Origin: Opitutus sp.
GTDB taxonomy: Bacteria > Verrucomicrobiota > Verrucomicrobiia > Opitutales > Opitutaceae
NCBI GenBank assembly: GCA_009695305.1
Contig: SIBG01000045.1
Location: 1 to 32,769, forward strand
DNA length: 32,769 nucleotides
Direction of reading: 5' to 3'
The position numbers and the translations under genes were made by a program. Below the pieces are notes generated by a model. That model searched no databases. It saw only the letters and a list, made by a program, of their open reading frames with translations, and was not told the origin of the DNA. Positions 1 through 8,042 of the stretch are shown in pieces. Position 1 is the stretch's first letter, and each line of letters begins with the position of its first letter.

Positions 1-485
1 CCGCGACCGCGCTGGAGCCAGCTGAACTCACCCGATTGTTGCACGAGACGATCAAGAAAGTCGGCGACGACATCGAGGGACTGCGCTTCAACACCGCGAT
101 TTCGCAGATGATGATCTTCACCAACTCGCTGCAGAAAGCGCCCGCGATCAGCCGCGACACGATGCTCGCGTTTCTAAAACTACTCGCTCCCTTTGCACCC
201 CATCTATCGGAGGATCTCTGGGAGCGGCTCGGAGAAAGACCATCCATCCAGCACGCGGCCTGGCCGAAGTTTGATGCTGCACGACTGGAGGCGAGCGAGG
301 TGAAGCTGGTCTTTCAAGTAAACGGAAAACACCGCGGTGATCAGCTCGTGGCGATCGGCCTCACCCAGGCCGAGGCGGTGGCGCTCGCCCTAGCCCACCC
401 TCGCATTGCTTCACTGCTCGCCGGCAAGTCGCTCAAGCGCGTGGTTTTCGTCCCGGCTAAGATCCTGAATCTTGTAACCGAGTAA
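1..485 (+). CDS. leuS: Leucyl-tRNA synthetase, C-terminal part (5' end outside window)
   Basis: The frame is open from the left edge to a TAA at 483-485, so only about the last 160 residues are present. The enzyme charges tRNA-Leu with leucine in the cytoplasm. The visible part matches the anticodon-binding helical domain (LRFNTAISQMMIFTN, then APFAPHLSEDLWERLG) and the small C-terminal domain with VNGKHRGDQ and the ending ILNLV, all typical of bacterial LeuRS. The catalytic and editing domains lie upstream of the window. An internal TTG at 36 could be read as a start, but homology continues upstream of it, so the gene is a partial one. The next 96 bases hold no recognisable gene. Confidence 0.93.
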   Translation, partial: ATALEPAELTRLLHETIKKVGDDIEGLRFNTAISQMMIFTNSLQKAPAISRDTMLAFLKLLAPFAPHLSEDLWERLGERPSIQHAAWPKFDAARLEASEVKLVFQVNGKHRGDQLVAIGLTQAEAVALALAHPRIASLLAGKSLKRVVFVPAKILNLVTE

Positions 486-581
486 GTAAACATACGCACT
501 TGCCAAATCTAGGGTTTATACCCCATTTTATGCGCACCAGTTAGCGCATCAATCTATCAGCCCGATCGCATTCCAACCACC

Positions 582-866
582 ATGAAAATTAAATGGTTTC
601 TTTATCCGCACACGCTGCCCGAGATCGTGCAGTCATGGAAGGGCTACTCCGCCCGCGCGGCAAACCGGCTGCTGGGGCGTGCCGGTGCCTTCTGGCAGGC
701 CGAGCCCTACGACCATCTGATCCGTGACGACGCCGACTTCGCCCACGCCGTGCGCTATATTTTGGAAAATCCGCTCAAGGCGGGCTTGCGCGATTGGCCT
801 TGGGTGTGGGCCAGCGATGAGGCTCGTCGTCTCGCCGGCCTTTTGCGGCATGGGCGTGTGGGCTGA
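582..866 (+). pseudogene. REP-associated tyrosine transposase (IS200-like), N-terminally truncated remnant
   Basis: The 94 residues match only the C-terminal half of RAYT / Y1-transposase proteins: HTLPEIVQSWKGYSARAANR, then a GRAGAFWQAEPYDHLIRDD segment and VRYILENPLKAGL. The N-terminal part that should carry the His-hydrophobic-His metal motif is missing. Family members are usually about 150-200 residues, so this is probably an inactive fragment. The reading frame is intact from ATG 582 to TGA 864. Three REP-like hairpins follow immediately, the expected arrangement for this family, which mobilises REP sequences. Family assignment is firm; loss of function is inferred from the missing half. 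Confidence 0.8.
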
Positions 867-867
867 A

Positions 868-985
868 GTGGCACGGGCTTTCCAGCCCGTGATGGCTTTG
901 CTGCGGATGCAAATTCCCGAAAAATTCATGGGCTGGAAAGCCCATGCCACGCGATCCATAGTCACGGGCCGGTAGGCCCGTGGCA
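868..985. repeat. REP/BIME-like cluster of three palindromes next to the RAYT remnant
   Basis: Three perfect 7-bp stems occur: CACGGGC/GCCCGTG at 872-891, CATGGGC/GCCCATG at 927-946 and CACGGGC/GCCCGTG at 963-982. The first and second units are in inverted orientation: GTGGCACGGGC at 868-878 against GCCCATGCCAC at 940-950, with one mismatch. The third again ends in GTGGCAC. This inverted-pair layout is that of a bacterial interspersed mosaic element. It lies between the transposase remnant and the convergent azurin gene and could also stop or protect transcripts. Confidence 0.8.
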
Positions 986-1000
986 CCGCTACCCTACTAC

Positions 1001-1516
1001 CTACTTCACAATCAGCGTCCCCTTCATCCCGACGGCGTAGTGCGCGGGGAAGGTGCAGAGGAAGGGATATTCGCCGGGCGCGGGGGCCTTGAACGTCACT
1101 TCGCCGCTCTTGCGCGGCCCGAGCAGGCCGATGCTGGCGATGACCTGGTCCTTGAGACTGGCCGGAATATAGTCGGTGTCCTTCGCGGTCATCGCCACGG
1201 TGGCAAACGCCATGGCATCGGAGCCGGCTTTCAGCAGCACCCAGTTGTGGCCCATCGCCTCCTTGGGCATCGTGCCGGCGTTGGTGAGGATGACTTTGAT
1301 CTCCTCGCCCGCCTTCGCCTCGATGGTCGTGAGGCTGTATTTCATGGTGTCGTTGCCGGTGATTTCGACGACGCGCGGTCCAGCCGGGGCGGCGGCGGGC
1401 GCAGCAGCGGCGGCTGGAGCCGCGGCAGTGGCGCCAGCGGTGGCGGAGTCTTTCTGGCCGCAACCAGAAACAACAAGGGCAGCAAGGGCGAGGGTGAGAA
1501 AGAGTCGAATATTCAT
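1001..1516 (-). CDS. Azurin/auracyanin-like type I copper lipoprotein
   Basis: A 171-residue blue-copper protein. The N-terminus is a lipoprotein signal (MNIRLFLTLALAALVVSGC, lipobox Cys19), followed by an Ala/Pro-rich linker to about residue 47 and a cupredoxin domain. Copper ligands are visible as His90 in MGHNW and Cys154, His159 and Met164 in the CTFPAHYAVGMKG loop, the azurin signature with one extra residue before Met. It probably sits on the outer face of a membrane and carries electrons. It is divergent from the caa3 oxidase operon, which suggests that it feeds that oxidase. The start was chosen at ATG 1516 because it gives a full signal peptide; the frame is open 82 codons further upstream. 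Confidence 0.9.
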   Translation of the reverse strand: MNIRLFLTLALAALVVSGCGQKDSATAGATAAAPAAAAAPAAAPAGPRVVEITGNDTMKYSLTTIEAKAGEEIKVILTNAGTMPKEAMGHNWVLLKAGSDAMAFATVAMTAKDTDYIPASLKDQVIASIGLLGPRKSGEVTFKAPAPGEYPFLCTFPAHYAVGMKGTLIVK

Positions 1517-1794
1517 AGCACGCAGACCATTGGCAGCGCCGCGACGAATGCAAACCCGAAGGTGCGACCGGTCGCGCGCCGCCAAAGCCCGGCCTCGCGG
1601 GGTCAACGACTTTTTTCCCCGACGCGGCCCAGCCCCCGGCACCCACCGGAATTTAGAAGAAATGCTGCACGCGAAAACAAATTGTGCGCCCAACAAATTA
1701 TGCGGATTATGGCTTGAAATGCCGGAGCGTTCACGAACTCTGTGCAGCCTTGGTGCCCACACTGCCTCGACTCTCCCTTTTCACGACAGCACAC
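1517..1794. promoter_or_regulatory. Divergent intergenic region between the azurin-like gene and coxB
   Basis: These 278 bases separate two divergent electron-transfer genes and must hold both promoters unless transcription starts further away. The stretch around 1650-1715 is AT-richer than its surroundings. I could not assign convincing -35/-10 pairs or a regulator site, so the call rests on gene arrangement alone. Confidence 0.3.
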
Positions 1795-3045
1795 ATGCGT
1801 TTCTCTTCCTTCCTCCAGCCACTCGCCCGATGGTCAGGCCGCGCCGGGCTCGCGCTCGCCGGCCTCGCCCTGCTCCCCGGCTGCAAATTCTATGACATCT
1901 GGCGGATGGACGGCCACCAATCGACCCTCGTCGTCGACGGCCCCGTCGCCCGCTCCCAGCGCGATTTGTTCTACGTCACTTGTTGGGTGACGCTCGTGAT
2001 CTTCATCCTCGTCGGCGCCGTCCTCGCCTACGCGACGTGGAAATTCAAGGCCCGAAACGCGGCCGACGAGCACGCCGAGCCGCCGGAGCAGGGCCATGGC
2101 AATCCGCTCGTGGAAATGGGCCTCATCGCCGGGTCGGTCCTGGCTCTCGTGATCATCGCCTATCCGACACTGACCTCGCTGTGGTATACCTATGATGTGC
2201 CCACCGAGGAAAAAAAGGATGCCTATGAAATCACGGCGACCGGCTACCAGTGGTGGTTTAAGTTCGAGTATCCCCATGAACAGATCAACGGCGCCGGCGC
2301 CCTGACGGCCTCCAACGAACTCGTGATCCCCGCCGGCCGCGCCGTGCGCGTCAACCTCCGCACGGTCGACGTCATCCACTCGTTCTGGATTCCGAAACTT
2401 GCCGGCAAGGTCGACATGATCCCAAACCGCGCGAACTTCCTGTGGCTGAAAGCCGACCAGCCCGGCTACTTCTGGGGGCAGTGCGCCGAGTATTGCGGCG
2501 ATTCGCACGCGGTGATGCGTTTCCGCGTCGTCGCGCTGGGGCCGAAAGAATTCAACGAATGGCTCGACTCTCAGCTGCAGGGAGCGCGGAGCGTCGCGGT
2601 GAAAACCGCGGCGGCCGGGCAGGCCAAGGCGCAATTCGCCGCGCTGCGGACGTTCAAAACCAACGAGGCCGGGGTCACCGACAAGTTTGAGGTCGCCCCG
2701 CTCGAGGCCTGGCGCGCGAAGCAGTTTCCCGAGAAAAACGAGGACGGCGCGCTCATCGCCCAGGGCAAGGCGTTGTTTACGTCGAAGACTTGCATGGCCT
2801 GCCACACCATCCGCGGCCACGGCGCGGTCGGCGTGACGGCCCCGGATCTCACGCACCTCGGCTCGCGAACGACGATCGCCGCCGGCCTGCTCGAAAACAA
2901 TCGTGAGCAACTCCAGCGGTGGATTCACAATCCCGCCGCGGTGAAGCCCGGCAACAAGATGGCCAAGGGCTACATCGACAATAAGATTTCCCTCACGCCC
3001 GAAGATGAGGCCGCCCTCGTCGCCTACCTGGAAAGCCTGAAATGA
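1795..3045 (+). CDS. coxB: Cytochrome c oxidase subunit II fused to cytochrome c (caa3 type)
   Basis: A 416-residue subunit that receives electrons through its CuA centre. Order: a lipoprotein-type signal ending LALLPGC (Cys30), two membrane helices at about 57-80 and 106-126, a cupredoxin CuA domain, a linker at about 250-315, and a class I cytochrome c domain. CuA ligands are His195, Cys230, Glu232, Cys234, His238 and Met241 (CAEYCGDSHAVM). Haem c binds at CMACH (333-337), with Met389 as the probable sixth ligand. The fusion defines a caa3-type enzyme. The start is ATG 1795; an in-frame upstream ATG at 1684 would add a tail that is not signal-like. It is the first gene of the oxidase cluster, 132 bases before ctaD. 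Confidence 0.95.
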   Translation: MRFSSFLQPLARWSGRAGLALAGLALLPGCKFYDIWRMDGHQSTLVVDGPVARSQRDLFYVTCWVTLVIFILVGAVLAYATWKFKARNAADEHAEPPEQGHGNPLVEMGLIAGSVLALVIIAYPTLTSLWYTYDVPTEEKKDAYEITATGYQWWFKFEYPHEQINGAGALTASNELVIPAGRAVRVNLRTVDVIHSFWIPKLAGKVDMIPNRANFLWLKADQPGYFWGQCAEYCGDSHAVMRFRVVALGPKEFNEWLDSQLQGARSVAVKTAAAGQAKAQFAALRTFKTNEAGVTDKFEVAPLEAWRAKQFPEKNEDGALIAQGKALFTSKTCMACHTIRGHGAVGVTAPDLTHLGSRTTIAAGLLENNREQLQRWIHNPAAVKPGNKMAKGYIDNKISLTPEDEAALVAYLESLK

Positions 3046-3070
3046 CCGTGAGCGTCCCGCATTTCCCCTT

Positions 3071-3115
3071 GGTCATGGTGCGTCCCGCCGCATCGCTGCG
3101 CTCCGCGCCATGACC
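3071..3115. repeat. Inverted repeat between coxB and ctaD
   Basis: GGTCATGG at 3071-3078 pairs with CCATGACC at 3108-3115. Four further pairs, one of them G-T, extend the stem, leaving a loop of about 21 bases. There is no T-run after it, so it does not look like a strong terminator. It may be an mRNA processing or stabilising hairpin, or a degenerate palindromic repeat. Confidence 0.55.
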
Positions 3116-3177
3116 CGCGAAAATTAACTTAGCGCGCCGAATCCTCTCCGAATCTCACCGCCCACCCGACTCACCAC

Positions 3178-5160
3178 ATGGACGCACTGGCCAAATCCGA
3201 TTTTCACTCCAAGGAGGAATCCGCTCCCGCGAAACCCTTCGTGCTCTGGCGCCCGACGGCGAAGTCCGGCCTCATCGACTGGCTCACGACCGTCGACCAC
3301 AAGAAGATCGGGTTCCTCTACGGCTTCTTCGCGCTGATTTTCTTCCTCGTCGGCGGCTTCGAGGCGCTGCTCATCCGCACGCAGCTGATGTTTCCAAACA
3401 GCGACGTGCTGACCGCGCAGCAATACAACCGGATGTTCACGATGCACGGGACGACGATGATCTTCCTCGCCGTCATGCCGCTGGGCGCCGCGTTCTTCAA
3501 CATCATCATGCCGCTGCAAATCGGCGCGCGCGACGTCGCGTTCCCCCGGTTGAACGCTTTCTCGCTGTGGACGTTTTGCGCCGGGGCGATCATCGTCAAC
3601 ATCGGCTGGTTTCTCCCGTCCGATCGTTGGGGCGCACCCGACGCCGGCTGGTTCGGCTACTCGCCGCTCACCTCCAAGGGATTTAATCCTGCCCACGCCA
3701 CCGATTTTTGGATCATGGGCCTGCAACTCCTCGGCGTCGCCTCCATCGCCGCGGCGCTGAACTTCATCGTCACAATCATCAACATGCGCGCGCCCGGCAT
3801 GACGATGATGCGACTGCCGGTGTTTGTGTGGATGACGCTGATCACCTCCTTCCTCATCATCCTCTCGTTCCCGGCCATCACGATCGCCCTCGTCGAGCTG
3901 ATGATGGACCGCCAGTTCGGCACGAATTTCTTTGAGGTGTCCGGCGGCGGCATGCCGATTTTGTGGCAGCACTTGTTCTGGGTGTTCGGGCATCCCGAAG
4001 TTTATATTTTGATTCTGCCCGCCATGGGCATCGTCTCGGAAATCCTGCCGTGCTTCTCGCGCAAGCCGCTCTACGGCTACCCGATCGTTGTCTTCTCGGG
4101 AGCGTCCATCGGCTTCCTCGGCTTTGCGGTGTGGAGCCACCATATGTTCACCACGGGGTTGGGCGCGGTCGCGACGGCGGCCTTCGCGCTCGCGACGATG
4201 TGCATCGCCGTGCCGACCGGCGTAAAGATTTTCAACTGGATCGGCACGCTCTGGGGCGGCCACCTCCAGATGCGCACGCCTATGATGTTCGCGCTCGGTT
4301 TCATCTGGATGTTCATGATCGGCGGCTTCTCGGGCATCATGCACTCGGCCGCCCCAGCGGACGCCCAGCAACAGGACAGCTATTTCGTCGTCGCCCATTT
4401 CCACTACGTGCTCATCGGCGGCTCGATCTTCGCGCTGCTCGCCGGTATCCATTACTGGTTCCCGTTGATTTTTGGGAAAAAGGTCAGCGAATTCTGGGGC
4501 AAGCTCTCGTTCTGGGTGATCTTCATCGGCTTCAACACGACGTTTTTCCCGCAACACTTCCTCGGCCTGAACGGCATGCCGCGCCGCACGTTCACTTATG
4601 ATCCGAACATGGGCTGGAACACCGCCAACTTCATCTCGACCATCGGCTCCTATGTTCTCGGCGTTGGCATGCTGATCTATTTCGTGGTGATCGTTTACAC
4701 CTATCTCAAGGGCAAGCGCATCGGTCACGACGTCTGGGATGGCCGCACGCTCGAATGGTCGATCCCGAACCCGCCGCCGGAATATAATTTCCGCGTCATC
4801 CCGACGGTCCACGCCCGCGATGCGTGGTGGTATGAAAAGCATCACAAGGAGGAAATCGCCCAAGAGCAGGCGGAGCACGCCAAGGCCGAGGCCGCGCACG
4901 GCGGCATCCACATGCCTTTCTCGTCGATCTATCCCTTCGTCGCGAGCTTCGGCATCCTCATCGCCTCGATCGGCATCACCGCCTTCGACAGCAATCCCGC
5001 CCCCGGCATTCACTGGAAGCTCGGCTTGTCCCTCACCGGCGGCATCGTGATGTTCATCGGGATCTATCTCTGGTCGCTCGAAGGCAATGAAGGCTACCAC
5101 CTGCACCTCGATGACGAAAGCCACGCACCCGAGACCAAGCCCTCCGCCAAGCCGCACTGA
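3178..5160 (+). CDS. ctaD: Cytochrome c oxidase subunit I (caa3 type)
   Basis: The 660-residue catalytic haem-copper subunit, which reduces O2 and pumps protons. The low-spin haem ligand His90 lies in FTMHGTTMIF. The CuB/active-site motif GHPEVY at 271-276 contains His272, Glu274 and the cross-linking Tyr276. His321 and His322 (WSHHMFTTG) are CuB ligands, Lys350 is the K-channel lysine, and His407 and His409 (VAHFHY) bind the two haems. Glu274 makes it an A1-type oxidase. The protein is longer than the roughly 550-residue core: two extra hydrophobic helices near 579-600 and 611-634 follow a charged loop, as in caa3 enzymes with an extended subunit I. ATG 3178 is the only sensible start and has no Shine-Dalgarno. 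Confidence 0.97.
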   Translation: MDALAKSDFHSKEESAPAKPFVLWRPTAKSGLIDWLTTVDHKKIGFLYGFFALIFFLVGGFEALLIRTQLMFPNSDVLTAQQYNRMFTMHGTTMIFLAVMPLGAAFFNIIMPLQIGARDVAFPRLNAFSLWTFCAGAIIVNIGWFLPSDRWGAPDAGWFGYSPLTSKGFNPAHATDFWIMGLQLLGVASIAAALNFIVTIINMRAPGMTMMRLPVFVWMTLITSFLIILSFPAITIALVELMMDRQFGTNFFEVSGGGMPILWQHLFWVFGHPEVYILILPAMGIVSEILPCFSRKPLYGYPIVVFSGASIGFLGFAVWSHHMFTTGLGAVATAAFALATMCIAVPTGVKIFNWIGTLWGGHLQMRTPMMFALGFIWMFMIGGFSGIMHSAAPADAQQQDSYFVVAHFHYVLIGGSIFALLAGIHYWFPLIFGKKVSEFWGKLSFWVIFIGFNTTFFPQHFLGLNGMPRRTFTYDPNMGWNTANFISTIGSYVLGVGMLIYFVVIVYTYLKGKRIGHDVWDGRTLEWSIPNPPPEYNFRVIPTVHARDAWWYEKHHKEEIAQEQAEHAKAEAAHGGIHMPFSSIYPFVASFGILIASIGITAFDSNPAPGIHWKLGLSLTGGIVMFIGIYLWSLEGNEGYHLHLDDESHAPETKPSAKPH

Positions 5161-5216
5161 ACTAGTTCCGCCATCTCCTCCTCTTTTCCCTCTCCCTTTC
5201 CCTTTCACTTCCGCCC

Positions 5217-6059
5217 ATGAGCAGCCACGCGGCCACCATCGACCATCATCACGATCCGAGCACCTCGACCGGCATCCCAAACAAGAAACTGCTCATGTGG
5301 GCGTTTCTCGCGTCGGACTGCATGTTCTTCGGCACGCTGATCTCCACGCATCTCATTTACCGGCTGCATCCGCCCGCGGGCGGCCTGCGCCCGGTCGAGG
5401 TCTTCGATGTCGCGCTCACGTCGTTCTCCACGTTCATCCTCCTGATGTCGTCGCTGATGATGGCCCTGGCAGTGAATGCCATCCAAAAAGGCAACGTGAA
5501 GAGCTGCCGCTGGTCGCTGCTGACGACGATCCTCTTCGGCACCATCTTCCTCGGCTGCCAGGTATTCGAGTTCAATGATTTCGTGGTCGAAAAGCACATG
5601 ACGCTCTCGAACAGCCTGCTCGGCACGACGTTTTACACCCTCACCGGCACGCACGGCACGCACGTGGCGATCGGCGTCCTGTGGCTCGGACTGATGTATG
5701 TCCGCTCCTTCAAACCGACGACCACCGAGGGTCAAAACGTCTGGCTGACCACGCTCCTGCACCTGGTCGCACTCTTTGGGGCGGTCCTGCTCGCGCTGAA
5801 AGTCGTGCTCGGGCTGGTCTGGTCGATCCAGGGCTTCGAGGGACACACGCTGGCCACCTTCGTCAGCCGCGAATTCCTTCCGATGGCGGGGTTGCTCATT
5901 TGCACCGGCGGCTTGTTCTGGTTCGGCCGCGCCCGCACGCCGGTCGACTTCACGCAGCACCATGCGATCGACGTCGAGTCAATGGGCCTCTACTGGCACT
6001 TCGTCGACATCGTCTGGATCGTCATCTTCACCGCCGTTTACCTGCTCGAATACCTCTGA
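5217..6059 (+). CDS. ctaE: Cytochrome c oxidase subunit III
   Basis: A 280-residue membrane protein with about seven hydrophobic helices. It begins with a His-rich cytoplasmic tail, followed by KKLLMWAFLASDCMFFGTL, the usual entry to helix 1 in this family. The conserved TLTGTHGTHVAIGVLWL segment and the closing YWHFVDIVWIVIFTAVYLLEYL identify COX III. It stabilises subunit I and its proton uptake. It lies 56 bases after ctaD, with a REP-like pair between it and ctaF. Residues 230-250 contain a hydrophilic insertion before the last helix. Confidence 0.95.
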   Translation: MSSHAATIDHHHDPSTSTGIPNKKLLMWAFLASDCMFFGTLISTHLIYRLHPPAGGLRPVEVFDVALTSFSTFILLMSSLMMALAVNAIQKGNVKSCRWSLLTTILFGTIFLGCQVFEFNDFVVEKHMTLSNSLLGTTFYTLTGTHGTHVAIGVLWLGLMYVRSFKPTTTEGQNVWLTTLLHLVALFGAVLLALKVVLGLVWSIQGFEGHTLATFVSREFLPMAGLLICTGGLFWFGRARTPVDFTQHHAIDVESMGLYWHFVDIVWIVIFTAVYLLEYL

Positions 6060-6062
6060 ACT

Positions 6063-6110
6063 GTAGGTCGGGCTTTACGCCCGACGCGTCGGGGATAAAC
6101 CCCGACCTAC
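6063..6110. repeat. REP/BIME-like inverted pair inside the oxidase operon
   Basis: Two perfect 7-bp hairpins lie back to back: GTCGGGC/GCCCGAC at 6067-6085 (loop tttac) and GTCGGGG/CCCCGAC at 6088-6106 (loop ataaa). The outer arms GTAGGTCGGG (6063-6072) and CCCGACCTAC (6101-6110) are exact inverse complements. The layout is a classical inverted REP pair. Its place between ctaE and ctaF could lower downstream expression or protect the upstream mRNA. Confidence 0.8.
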
Positions 6111-6131
6111 GTCACCACCACTGCTTCCACC

Positions 6132-6467
6132 ATGAATTCTCCCGCCACCACTGCTGTCGCCCACGATCACGGGCATGACGAAAGCAAGTTCCACATCTAC
6201 GTGCAGATCGCCATGCTCCTCGCCGTGATCACCGGCGTGGAGATTATCGCGATCTACCTGCCCTTCGCGAAATGGATGATCGTCACCGGGCTCGTCGTGC
6301 TTTCGACGGTGAAGTTCATGTTCGTCATTTTCTACTTCATGCATCTGCGCTGGGACAAACCGTTCTGCACGATCCTGTTTTTCATCGGCCTCGTCCTCGC
6401 GGGCGGCACGATGTGGGCGCTCCTGCAGCTCTTCGCCGTCGAGGCCAGCCTTCCGCTACCGACCTGA
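6132..6467 (+). CDS. ctaF: Cytochrome c oxidase subunit IV (small membrane subunit)
   Basis: A 111-residue protein with a His-rich hydrophilic N-terminus (HDHGHDESKFH) and three hydrophobic helices at about 24-46, 51-70 and 80-101. The loop FYFMHLRWDK between helices 2 and 3 is characteristic of the prokaryotic COX IV / CyoD-like family. It is thought to help assemble or stabilise subunits I-III and takes no part in catalysis. It is the last subunit gene of the cluster and is followed by a strong hairpin terminator. Confidence 0.9.
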   Translation: MNSPATTAVAHDHGHDESKFHIYVQIAMLLAVITGVEIIAIYLPFAKWMIVTGLVVLSTVKFMFVIFYFMHLRWDKPFCTILFFIGLVLAGGTMWALLQLFAVEASLPLPT

Positions 6468-6496
6468 GCAAGTCGCCCGAAATTTTTCTTCCTTCC

Positions 6497-6525
6497 AAGG
6501 CGGCCTCCGGGCCGCCTTTCTTTTT
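6497..6525 (+). terminator. Intrinsic terminator after the oxidase subunit genes
   Basis: An eight-base-pair perfect stem, AAGGCGGC at 6497-6504 and GCCGCCTT at 6511-6518, encloses the loop CTCCGG and is followed by TTCTTTTT. This is a canonical Rho-independent terminator. It ends only about three bases before the ATG of the next gene. Confidence 0.85.
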
Positions 6526-6527
6526 CC

Positions 6528-7337
6528 ATGATCGACTGGCGGCACTGGCACAACGAACCCTACCTCATCGGCGGGCTCGTCTTCCTTGGCTGGCTCTGGG
6601 CCGTGCTCGCCGGCCCGCTACGCGGTCGCCTCGCCCCGGGCGAACGATTCCCTCGCGCCCACGCGTGGAAATTCTACGCCTCACTCGCGATCTTCTACCT
6701 CGCCGTCGGCTCGCCGCTCGACCAGATCGGCGAGCGCTTCCTGTTCAGCGCCCACATGTTTCAGCACCAGCTGCTGATCTACCCGGCCGCGATCCTGTTC
6801 CTGCTCGGCCTGCCCTCTTGGATGGCCGACACCGTTTTCGGGCGCCCGGCCCTGCGTCGGCCGCTGCGCACCCTGACCCACCCGCTGAGCTGCGCGGTAA
6901 TCTTCACGCTCGTGATCAGCCTCTGGCACGCGCCGCTGCTCTACGATTGGGCGCTGCAGGATAAACTCGTCCATGTCGGCGAACACGTGATGTTCTTCGG
7001 CGCCGGGTTGTTCTACTGGTGGCCGATCCTAAGCCCGTCGCGGGCCCTCCCGCCGCTCGGCTACGGCGGCCAGATGCTTTACTTCTTCAGCGGGCTCGTG
7101 CTGATGACGCCGATCTTCGCCTACATCACGTTTTCCGAACAGGTGCTCTACGCCACCTACGAATATGCCCCGCGGCTCTTCGCGAATTTCTCCGCAACAG
7201 AGGACCAGCTCCTCGCGGGCGTGGGCATGAAACTAGTGGGCATGGGTGTGGCCGGTCTCGCCTTCGCCGTCAGCTTCTACCGCTGGTTTCAAGCCGGCGA
7301 ACGGCGGGACGCCCGGCCAGAATCGAAACCCGCCTAA
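6528..7337 (+). CDS. ctaG: CtaG-like cytochrome c oxidase assembly protein (caa3_CtaG family)
   Basis: A 269-residue integral membrane protein with about seven hydrophobic helices. Family-like segments include FSAHMFQHQLLIYPAAILFLLGLP, SLWHAPLLYDWAL and HVGEHVMFFGAGLFYWWPI, with several intramembrane His residues (HMFQH, WHAP, HVGEH). In this family these are thought to help deliver copper or mature the caa3 oxidase. This is the Bacillus-type CtaG, unrelated to the Cox11-type protein of the same name. Position right after the oxidase genes supports the role. The ATG at 6528 follows the T-run of a terminator, so expression needs read-through or an internal promoter. The ATG has no Shine-Dalgarno. 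Confidence 0.85.
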   Translation: MIDWRHWHNEPYLIGGLVFLGWLWAVLAGPLRGRLAPGERFPRAHAWKFYASLAIFYLAVGSPLDQIGERFLFSAHMFQHQLLIYPAAILFLLGLPSWMADTVFGRPALRRPLRTLTHPLSCAVIFTLVISLWHAPLLYDWALQDKLVHVGEHVMFFGAGLFYWWPILSPSRALPPLGYGGQMLYFFSGLVLMTPIFAYITFSEQVLYATYEYAPRLFANFSATEDQLLAGVGMKLVGMGVAGLAFAVSFYRWFQAGERRDARPESKPA

Positions 7338-7402
7338 ACCGATTCAATGGTCTTCGGCTGCGCGGAAGCGCGGATCCGAGTTCCCCACGAATTCCCGCCG
7401 GT

Positions 7403-7909
7403 TCACTTCGCGGCCAACCGGATCGAGAGGCTTTTCAACTGCGTCGGCTCGCGGCCCACGAGGATGAGTTTGTGGGGGCCAGCGGACAGCTTGAAACGTT
7501 TGGGGGCAAATTCATCGTTGTTGCCGTCGCCATTCCCGCGCCAGCTGACGATCCTTTCCTCAAATCCCTTCGTCACGTCGATGTCCCAGATCATCAGCGG
7601 GTCTTCCGGCTGGGCGTCGATATTCAGGAAAAAAGAGTTCTCTTCTTCGCCGGTCGCGTTCACCACGGCATGGATGACATATTCGCCGGCGGTCGTAATC
7701 GTGAACTCAAATACCGCCTTGCCGCCGCCCGTCAGCTCGGTCGTTTCCGGCTGGGCGATGACGCCCGCCTTCAAGGCCAACGGCGCGCTCAGCACCGCCG
7801 CCGCCGCCGGGAGCGTGACCGCGGCCGGCGTCGCTTTGGGGGCGGCACTCTGCGCGGACAAAGGAATCGCCAGCGTGCACGTCAGCAGGAGGGCAGAGAT
7901 TTTTTTCAT
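7403..7909 (-). CDS. Secreted protein with carbohydrate-binding-module-like fold, function unknown
   Basis: 168 residues with a clear Sec signal (MKKISALLLTCTLAIPLSAQS), an Ala/Pro-rich stretch to about residue 40, and a beta-rich domain. The segments GEYVIHAVVNATGEEENSFF, IDAQPEDPLMIWDI and FKLSAGPHKLILVGREP resemble the layout of CBM6/35-like modules (wrap of a tissue or sugar ligand, then a hydrophobic GxHxLxL strand). No enzymatic motif is visible. A Met seven codons upstream is possible, but the signal peptide begins best at 7909. It is convergent with ctaG. It probably acts in the periplasm or outside the cell; the ligand is unknown. Confidence 0.7.
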   Translation of the reverse strand: MKKISALLLTCTLAIPLSAQSAAPKATPAAVTLPAAAAVLSAPLALKAGVIAQPETTELTGGGKAVFEFTITTAGEYVIHAVVNATGEEENSFFLNIDAQPEDPLMIWDIDVTKGFEERIVSWRGNGDGNNDEFAPKRFKLSAGPHKLILVGREPTQLKSLSIRLAAK

Positions 7910-8042
7910 GGGAGAGTTGTGACCCATCCACCGGGCTAAGTCATCAAAGAAATTCGCCGGGCCAAATTCCAGTCGGGCGCGGTTGGTGGCACGTTTCCCG
8001 TCACATTTCTCCGCTGCTTCCGGGCCGGCGGGTGCGACCCGG

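Noticed and set aside
3124..5280. A 718-codon minus-strand open frame opposite ctaD
   Set aside because: It is a shadow of the highly GC-biased ctaD gene. The product is full of Arg, Asp, Glu, Gly and His without domains, while ctaD on the other strand has every catalytic residue.
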